Below, in pieces: positions 58,647 to 64,000 of a DNA stretch of 64,000 nt (the stretch's first letter is position 1; every line of letters begins with the position of its first letter). The stretch covers positions 62,001 through 126,000 of the forward strand of contig NZ_CP011456.1 in the NCBI RefSeq assembly GCF_001277295.1, written 5' to 3'. A program made the translations under genes and the position numbers. The stretch comes from Anabaena sp. WA102. GTDB lineage: Bacteria; Cyanobacteriota; Cyanobacteriia; Cyanobacteriales; Nostocaceae. The notes beneath the pieces were generated by a model, which had not been told where the DNA came from, ran no database searches, and worked only from the letters and a program-made list of their open reading frames with translations.

Positions 58647-61370
58647 ATGAAGAAAGAAGATATTTTCTGGAGTGGAGGACTGCTGGTAACTTTGTCCGTG
58701 TCGGTACTATTTTCCGCCAAAGTCCTAGCAACTGAACAAGAAAAAGCAGATGATTTTTTTAGCGTCAATACCAATAATCAGGATATTCAACCCGAAAAAC
58801 ACCTAGAATCTACAGAGGTAGGTGTTCAGTCCAAAAATTTAACTCCTTCTGCTACAGAAATAATTAATATTATTTCTTTTTCACCAAAGCAAAAGTTAAA
58901 TGATACAGAAATCAGTCTCAATCAATATTCTGCATATCAGTTACCAGAAAATATCCTCTACACAACCTCTAGTTGTGAGGAAAATAGGCTGGAGGATTCT
59001 GCACCAATACTCGTCACTACGAACAATATCCCCAGTGTAGAGGAAGATTTGAACCGACACACCTTTGGCTGTGAATATAGTGCTAATAAGACTTATTATA
59101 ATACTCTAGATCAAGATTTAAATATAAATAATACTAATAGCTTTCATTTATATAAACCTAATTACAATACTACTCTTAGTGGCGAGACATTAATCGCACA
59201 GGAAACAAGCAATCAGCAGCAAGCGCAATTAACTCCAGTTGAGCCAAATCTACCTGTATTTCCCAAGGAAGTACCTTCTTTAGCGATTCCAGATGATAAA
59301 CCAGAAACGAAACCAGAGGAGAAACCAGGATTAACTCCTTCTACCCCAGAGATAACTACTATTACTCCTTTCTCACCACAGCAAAAGTTAAATGATACAG
59401 AAATCAGTCTCAATCAATCTTCTGCATATCAGTTACCAGAAAATATCTTCTACACAACCTCTAGTTGTGAGGAAAATAGGCTGGGAAAGACGGAAGATTT
59501 GAAGCGACACATCTTTGGCTGTGAATATAGTGCTAATAGGACTTATTATAATACTCCAGATCAAGATTTAAATATAAATAATACTAACAGCTTTCATTTA
59601 TATAAACCTAATTACAATACTACTCTTAGTGGTGAGACATTAATCGCACAGGAAACAAGCAATCAGCAGCAAGCGCAATTAACTCCAGTTGAGCCAAATC
59701 TACCTGTATTTCCCAAGGAAGTACCTTCTTTACCGATTCCAGATGATAAACCAGAAACGAAACCAGAGGAGAAACCAGCATTAGCGCCAGAACAAAATAA
59801 ACAAGTCCTGAGAATTTTAATGCGTAGCTTGTTAGAAAACAGCGCATCAAGATATCCGTTTTTTGTGAACACAAGTGATAAATTAATTATTAATCCTCGT
59901 AATTTTCAACCCTCAAAATTTACTTTCTATTCAAATTTCGGTTTTGACCTAGATAACTTTCAACCAAGTAATGCGTTTCAAAAAGAGCAATTTAGTGATC
60001 CCCTCATTAAATCAGCTAATATTTCTATTTATCCCAATGACGAACAATTCTATTGGGTATTAGATGGTAATCGTGTGGTTATTGAAACCCAGGGAAACCA
60101 TCTAAATTTTAGTTATCAGGGCAATAGTTATCAACAAAAATTGAGACAATTTGCTCAAATTTCTACAGCTTTTTTCGGTGTACAAACAGTATTTGCTTTT
60201 CCTACTGCCCTTACAGATTCAGTAGGAAACAATAAATTAAATGACTTAAATTTTACTATCGCGACGGCAGAAATCGTCCTACCTCCGGGAGTTCAGCTAC
60301 CTGATAATGCCAGTTTTAATCTGAATATTACTGGCTCTGATGGTAGTTTGTTCCAAAAACTTATTCCCCTAGCTAACGCACCCAAAGCAACTACAGACCA
60401 ATTACTAGGAGGAGGTGCTTTATCTGGTAATTTAGATGCTAGGAATGCACCTAAATTTTTCCAAGGCTTTCCAACTGTCAATTTACAACCTTTATTAAAT
60501 AATGGTGTTAAGTTAGAAGCTGGTAGTATTATTCCCCGTGAAAATCTCCTTGCTGCTGGACTGACATTAGGTGATTTTTTTACTAACCAGGGATATTCAT
60601 TCAAAGCTCCAATTACGTCTCTACCTGGGATCAAAACTTTACAAGTTAATCAAATAAATAATAATGATCTTTTTGAAGTCCTTAGCAATCCCTTTTTAAC
60701 GAAAGAACAAAGAGATTTTCATTATCTTAATTCCTTGAGTTGGTCTAACCTTGGACAACAAAGTCCTGAAGTTACCACTTCTTCGATATTAGCTCCTCAA
60801 AATCAAGCTTGGTATAGATATACTTTGAGTTGGTCACATAACCGCACATTACTACAATATGACCCAGAAAAAATTAGATTAAATTATTTAAATGTTTTTG
60901 CTAATCCTGGCTTATCTGTAACTACAGCCCAATGGCAAGATACTGATTTAAATCAGACTACAAATGCTAGTCTAGGATTAATATTGGGTAGTGCTTTTAG
61001 TGTTATTAATCCGGGTAATTTGAATGCAAGTATTAATGAAGCAAAAGAACAGTTTAATACCGTAAAAACTTTAGCGACGTTGAAGACAAAAGCCACATCT
61101 CAACAACGCAGACAAATGAATGAAAGGTTAAATAATACCCTAAGTTATAGTAATACTAATAGTAGCCTTGCCCAAGTTTCTGGAAGTTATACTTTTTCAG
61201 GAAATATTACTTCAGATAGTTCCTTATTATTACAACTAAGAACAGGTATTTATCAAAGAAGTGTCCAATTTATTGAGCAAATAATACAACCTTGGACTGA
61301 TGAAACTCCTGTTGTCATAGATTCGGTTTCTCTTGATGACTTGGGTCCAATGTTTTCTCTTAACGGGTGA
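58647..61370 (+). CDS. Large secreted or outer-membrane protein with an internal duplication, end supplied by an IS
   Basis: ATG at 58647 follows CGAGGTCTT. The 907-residue product starts MKKEDIFWSGGLLVTLSVSV, a signal peptide. Residues about 75-230 and 238-380 are a tandem duplication rich in Asn, Ser, Thr and Pro, including PVFPKEVPSL and KPETKPEEKP. The remaining 520 residues are beta-rich, with alternating hydrophobics (YTFSGNITSDSSLLLQLRTG) as in outer-membrane barrels. No domain is recognised. The last codons (LNG-stop) belong to the insertion sequence, so the protein is probably truncated. Confidence 0.75.
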   Translation: MKKEDIFWSGGLLVTLSVSVLFSAKVLATEQEKADDFFSVNTNNQDIQPEKHLESTEVGVQSKNLTPSATEIINIISFSPKQKLNDTEISLNQYSAYQLPENILYTTSSCEENRLEDSAPILVTTNNIPSVEEDLNRHTFGCEYSANKTYYNTLDQDLNINNTNSFHLYKPNYNTTLSGETLIAQETSNQQQAQLTPVEPNLPVFPKEVPSLAIPDDKPETKPEEKPGLTPSTPEITTITPFSPQQKLNDTEISLNQSSAYQLPENIFYTTSSCEENRLGKTEDLKRHIFGCEYSANRTYYNTPDQDLNINNTNSFHLYKPNYNTTLSGETLIAQETSNQQQAQLTPVEPNLPVFPKEVPSLPIPDDKPETKPEEKPALAPEQNKQVLRILMRSLLENSASRYPFFVNTSDKLIINPRNFQPSKFTFYSNFGFDLDNFQPSNAFQKEQFSDPLIKSANISIYPNDEQFYWVLDGNRVVIETQGNHLNFSYQGNSYQQKLRQFAQISTAFFGVQTVFAFPTALTDSVGNNKLNDLNFTIATAEIVLPPGVQLPDNASFNLNITGSDGSLFQKLIPLANAPKATTDQLLGGGALSGNLDARNAPKFFQGFPTVNLQPLLNNGVKLEAGSIIPRENLLAAGLTLGDFFTNQGYSFKAPITSLPGIKTLQVNQINNNDLFEVLSNPFLTKEQRDFHYLNSLSWSNLGQQSPEVTTSSILAPQNQAWYRYTLSWSHNRTLLQYDPEKIRLNYLNVFANPGLSVTTAQWQDTDLNQTTNASLGLILGSAFSVINPGNLNASINEAKEQFNTVKTLATLKTKATSQQRRQMNERLNNTLSYSNTNSSLAQVSGSYTFSGNITSDSSLLLQLRTGIYQRSVQFIEQIIQPWTDETPVVIDSVSLDDLGPMFSLNG
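58875..59790 (+). repeat. Tandem duplication of about 450-490 bp within the coding sequence
   Basis: Unit 1 starts near 58875 and unit 2 near 59367. AAAAGTTAAATGATACAGAA occurs at 58891 and 59383 (offset 492), while GAGGAGAAACCAG occurs at offset 450, so unit 2 lacks 42 bp (14 codons). The copies are more than 90 % identical by eye, indicating a recent event that keeps the frame. Confidence 0.92.
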
Positions 61371-62676
61371 CAAGGCGGCTAAAGAGCTTGTTTCATAAGG
61401 GATAGAGCCTGAAAGCCCCGTTGAAAAAAGAGGCGTTTATGAGGCTTGAGATTGATTAAATTCAGAGCTAAATCAGCCCATAATTCCATACCATAAATCC
61501 ATAGTTGTCCGTAGAGAGCAAAGCTAAAATCACTTTGACGTGGGTACTTGTCCTGATGTTGTTGAATACGTCCGGCATAAGTCTCTATACCTAATTTTTT
61601 CATCCGTTGACCGTGCATAGTGGCTAAACTATAAGCAATGACAATCAATAATACTAAAGCTAAAAAGCGAGTTTCATTTACTTTAGTATCCTCTAAATTA
61701 TAACCACCAGTTTTACAATCCTTAAAGAATTGCTCAATTCCCCATCGACATCTATAGAGGCATAAAGTTTGTTGGAGAGTTGGTAGATTCGTCAAGATAT
61801 ACCAAGGTTCTTTTGGTCCAGAGTTCCGATATTTTCTCTTCCAATAAACAGCGATATTAAATAAGCCTAATTCATCCCCTTTACCACATTTAACTTTTTC
61901 ATAAAATCTCGACATTCCTGGCTTAAATCCTTGATTTTTAAGAACTTGATATTCTTGTTCAGGTTTTTCTTGAAAATAAAGGTTTTTCTTCTGGCGTAAA
62001 GCGAAGTAAACTCCTTGCTCATCAAGCCATTTAGCCAGTTTTGGACTATGAAATTCTCTGTCTGCTAACACCACAATTCGACATTTTTTTAACAACTTTA
62101 TTGCTGTCTTTATTAATCTTTTCTGTGTTTGTAAATTACTATTTCCGACATGATTTAATGTTTCCCAATATAGTGGTAGGGCATGAGTACCCCATACCAA
62201 TGTCACCATAAATATATTTCGCCCCTTCCACTGTGTTCTATCCAGTGCTACCATCCAATAACCATATTTTTGATACTGTTTTTTATGAAAATAACGGCGC
62301 TGTTCTCGATTCAGTTGTTTTGGTGTTAACGATTGTCTAATCCAATATTTTATCAATGGAAACCATAATAATTTTACGCAGAGTTTACCTATTCCTAAAA
62401 ATCTTTGTAGATTACGTTTCCTGCTTTCATATTTAATTGGTTGGGGAAACAAGCTGGCCAATTTTGACAGTTTTACTTGGCGATGAGCCTGTATTAATAA
62501 CAACAATATCTCTAGTGTCAAATACTGCTGTTCACTCAAATGCTTTCGGAAAATTGTTTGATATGATTGTGGTAACATTTTTTGCTTCGGGGGCTTCTTT
62601 GTCCCTATTTTTTTACTCCCTTATTTTCTCAAATTATTGCCACATCTCATCTTCAACCGCCTTGTCACCCGTTAAG
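61359..62676. mobile_element. Complete IS4-like insertion sequence, second type
   Basis: A 1,318-bp element with ends CTTAACGGGTGACAAGGCGG in both orientations (20 of 20 bases). It contains one transposase gene. The outside flanks (TTTTCT and ATATTT) do not show an obvious direct duplication. A fragment of the same element lies at 33633-33716. Confidence 0.9.
61379..62578 (-). CDS. IS4-family-like DDE transposase
   Basis: The 399-residue protein has Asp113 (VALDRTQWKG), Asp near 183 (VLADREFHSPK) and Glu near 293 (CRWGIEQFFKDCKTGGYNLE), with the R-W-x-I-E-x-F-x-K spacing of IS4-type transposases. It is related to the group of IS4-like enzymes common in Nostocales, not closely to the transposase at 55111. 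The frame is intact. It inserts and excises its own element. Confidence 0.92.
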   Translation of the reverse strand: MLPQSYQTIFRKHLSEQQYLTLEILLLLIQAHRQVKLSKLASLFPQPIKYESRKRNLQRFLGIGKLCVKLLWFPLIKYWIRQSLTPKQLNREQRRYFHKKQYQKYGYWMVALDRTQWKGRNIFMVTLVWGTHALPLYWETLNHVGNSNLQTQKRLIKTAIKLLKKCRIVVLADREFHSPKLAKWLDEQGVYFALRQKKNLYFQEKPEQEYQVLKNQGFKPGMSRFYEKVKCGKGDELGLFNIAVYWKRKYRNSGPKEPWYILTNLPTLQQTLCLYRCRWGIEQFFKDCKTGGYNLEDTKVNETRFLALVLLIVIAYSLATMHGQRMKKLGIETYAGRIQQHQDKYPRQSDFSFALYGQLWIYGMELWADLALNLINLKPHKRLFFQRGFQALSLMKQAL

Positions 62677-63040
62677 ATATTTGTCATACTTTGCTAAATA
62701 TTTTCTGCATAAAAAAAGAATTTGGTAAAAGGTAAGAAATTACCAATTACCAATTAAGTAGTGAGACAGAATTAATTAAGTAGTGAGACAGAATTAATTA
62801 CACAATGTTATTGGGAATGGAACGAAGTGAAATGAAGCAATCGCAAGGGTTGTGATTGCTTCCCTTCGCTCGCAATGACTGTAAATATTTTTGTCCAATT
62901 ACTTACACAATGTCATTGTGTTAGCGTAGCGTGGCGTTAGCCATAGGGAACGAAGTGAAATCGAGCAATCGCCAGGGTTGTGATTGCTTCCCTTCGCTCG
63001 CAATGACTGTAAATATTTTTGTCCAATTACTTACCCAAAA
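62677..63040. repeat. Intergenic tandem repeats before ilvC's end
   Basis: Two tandem copies of GTGAGACAGAATTAATT (about 62761-62799), then two copies of a roughly 128-bp unit with TTGTGATTGCTTCCCTTCGC at about 62850 and 62978 and GACTGTAAATATTTTTGTCC after each. No gene seen. Confidence 0.75.
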
Positions 63041-64000
63041 TTACGCTTTCTTTAACCAGCTAAACATGGCACGTAAATCTTTACCAACTGCTTCAATAGG
63101 ATGTTCTGCTTCTTGACGACGCATAGCAGTAAAACCAGGTTTACCAGCTTGGTTTTCCAAGACAAATTCCCGCGCAAATTGTCCAGATTGGATTTCGCTG
63201 AGGATTTTCTTCATTTCCGCTTTAGTTTGGGCGGTGACAACGCGAGGACCGCGAGTATAATCACCATATTCGGCAGTATTAGAAATACTATCGCGCATGG
63301 TGGCTAAACCACCTTCTACGACTAAATCAACAATTAATTTGACTTCGTGCAGACATTCAAAATAAGCGAGTTCTGGTTGATAACCTGCTTCTACTAGGGT
63401 TTCAAAACCGGCTTTGATTAAAGCACTCAAACCACCACACAATACTGCTTGTTCTCCAAACAAGTCGGTTTCGGTTTCTTCCCGGAAGGTAGTTTCCAAA
63501 ATACCGGCGCGTGTACCACCAACACCTTTAGCATAGGCCATTGCGCGATCGCGTGCCTGACCAGTGGCATCTTGATAAACTGCAAATAACGCAGGTACAC
63601 CTTGTCCTTGTTCGTAGGTACGACGCACTAAATGTCCAGGTCCTTTAGGCGCAACCATGACGACATCAACATCAGCAGGGGGTACAACCTGTGCAAAATG
63701 GATATTAAAACCATGTGCAAAAGCTAAAACGTTTCCGGCTTCTAAATTGGGTTCAATTTCGTTTTTGTAAATTGTTTTTTGGACTTCATCTGGTAATAAA
63801 ATCATGATGAAATCAGCAGCTTTGGCAGCATCAGCCACATTTTTAACTGTCAAACCAGCAGCTTCGGCTTTGGCTGTGGACTTACTGCCGGGATATAATC
63901 CGACAATGACGTTTACACCGCTATCTTTGAGATTCAGCGCATGAGCATGACCTTGTGAACCATAACCAATAATAGCAACGGTTTTACCTTTTAAAAGGTC
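63041..64000 (-). CDS. ilvC: Ketol-acid reductoisomerase, N-terminus beyond window
   Basis: The minus-strand frame runs unbroken to the right edge. The visible part begins DLLKGKTVAIIGYGSQGHAH, with the NADPH motif GYGSQGHAHALNL, then FIMILLPDEVQ, VMVAPKGPGHLVRRTYEQGQ and the knotted C-terminal domain with the metal-binding Asp/Glu (ETETDLFGEQAVLCGG, YFECLHEVKLIVDL). It performs the second step of valine, leucine and isoleucine synthesis with Mg2+. About 320 residues are seen of the usual 331, so only some ten N-terminal residues are missing. Confidence 0.96.
   Translation of the reverse strand, partial: DLLKGKTVAIIGYGSQGHAHALNLKDSGVNVIVGLYPGSKSTAKAEAAGLTVKNVADAAKAADFIMILLPDEVQKTIYKNEIEPNLEAGNVLAFAHGFNIHFAQVVPPADVDVVMVAPKGPGHLVRRTYEQGQGVPALFAVYQDATGQARDRAMAYAKGVGGTRAGILETTFREETETDLFGEQAVLCGGLSALIKAGFETLVEAGYQPELAYFECLHEVKLIVDLVVEGGLATMRDSISNTAEYGDYTRGPRVVTAQTKAEMKKILSEIQSGQFAREFVLENQAGKPGFTAMRRQEAEHPIEAVGKDLRAMFSWLKKA

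Noticed and set aside
58358..58735. 125-codon plus-strand frame overlapping the start of the surface-protein gene
   Set aside because: Non-ATG start, no recognisable domain, and it runs out of frame through the signal peptide of the better-supported gene at 58647.
1..64000. tRNA, rRNA, tmRNA, 6S RNA or known riboswitches
   Set aside because: No TTCGAATCC-type T-arm with cloverleaf, rRNA core or riboswitch consensus was found by reading. A covariance search was not possible here, so absence is provisional.

Overview
The window is chromosomal DNA from a cyanobacterium, most likely a filamentous heterocyst former of the Nostocales (Anabaena/Dolichospermum/Aphanizomenon type). Support comes from about twenty copies of the HIP1 octamer GCGATCGC, a Psb34-type photosystem II assembly protein, a ThiO-ThiG fusion, cyanobacterial forms of IF-3 and HemE, heptanucleotide short tandem repeats, and a heavy load of small mobile repeats. 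No rRNA, tRNA or CRISPR array was recognised.

Layout. 1-4.1 kb is the edge of a surface-glycan locus, all on the minus strand: a flippase running off the left edge, a beta-propeller protein and a CapD/WbpM-type UDP-sugar dehydratase. 4.7-13.2 kb is mostly housekeeping: ilvN, a BON protein, an alpha/beta hydrolase, infC, a YgfZ-like protein, a DUF5331-like protein, a [2Fe-2S] protein, a vapBC pair and cysK. 13.4-23.7 kb holds a two-domain oligopeptide ABC ATPase, a TPR protein, psb34, thiO-thiG and cimA. 24.1-28.7 kb carries a split hydantoinase/oxoprolinase (hyuA, hyuB) with a Uma2-type nuclease gene between the halves. 29.2-32 kb is accessory: a glutaredoxin, a truncated KAP NTPase, a truncated antitoxin, and an overlapping pair made of a ribbon-helix-helix-like gene and an HNH nuclease gene. 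murE, a histidine kinase and a BON lipoprotein follow. 37.2-40 kb is a probable catabolic cluster (TRZ/ATZ amidohydrolase, isochorismatase-type hydrolase, cupin). 40.2-50.3 kb includes corA, hemE, an ABC exporter and rnhA. 50.9-56.8 kb holds a very large sulfotransferase-TPR-GT41-FkbM gene cut in two by an IS4-like element. 58.6-62.7 kb is a secreted or outer-membrane repeat protein abutted by a second IS. ilvC runs off the right edge.

The most informative signal is the mobile-repeat layer. At least six families of miniature inverted-repeat elements (called A-F here) are present, several nested inside one another and several with readable target-site duplications. They have split an antitoxin gene, supplied the stop codons of vapC and of a lipoprotein gene, and broken a gene near 57.3 kb. 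In-frame short tandem repeats also lie inside the cimA coding sequence. The clearest reconstruction is the large glycosyltransferase gene: removing one insertion sequence and one copy of its 9-bp target duplication restores a single reading frame of about 1,570 codons.
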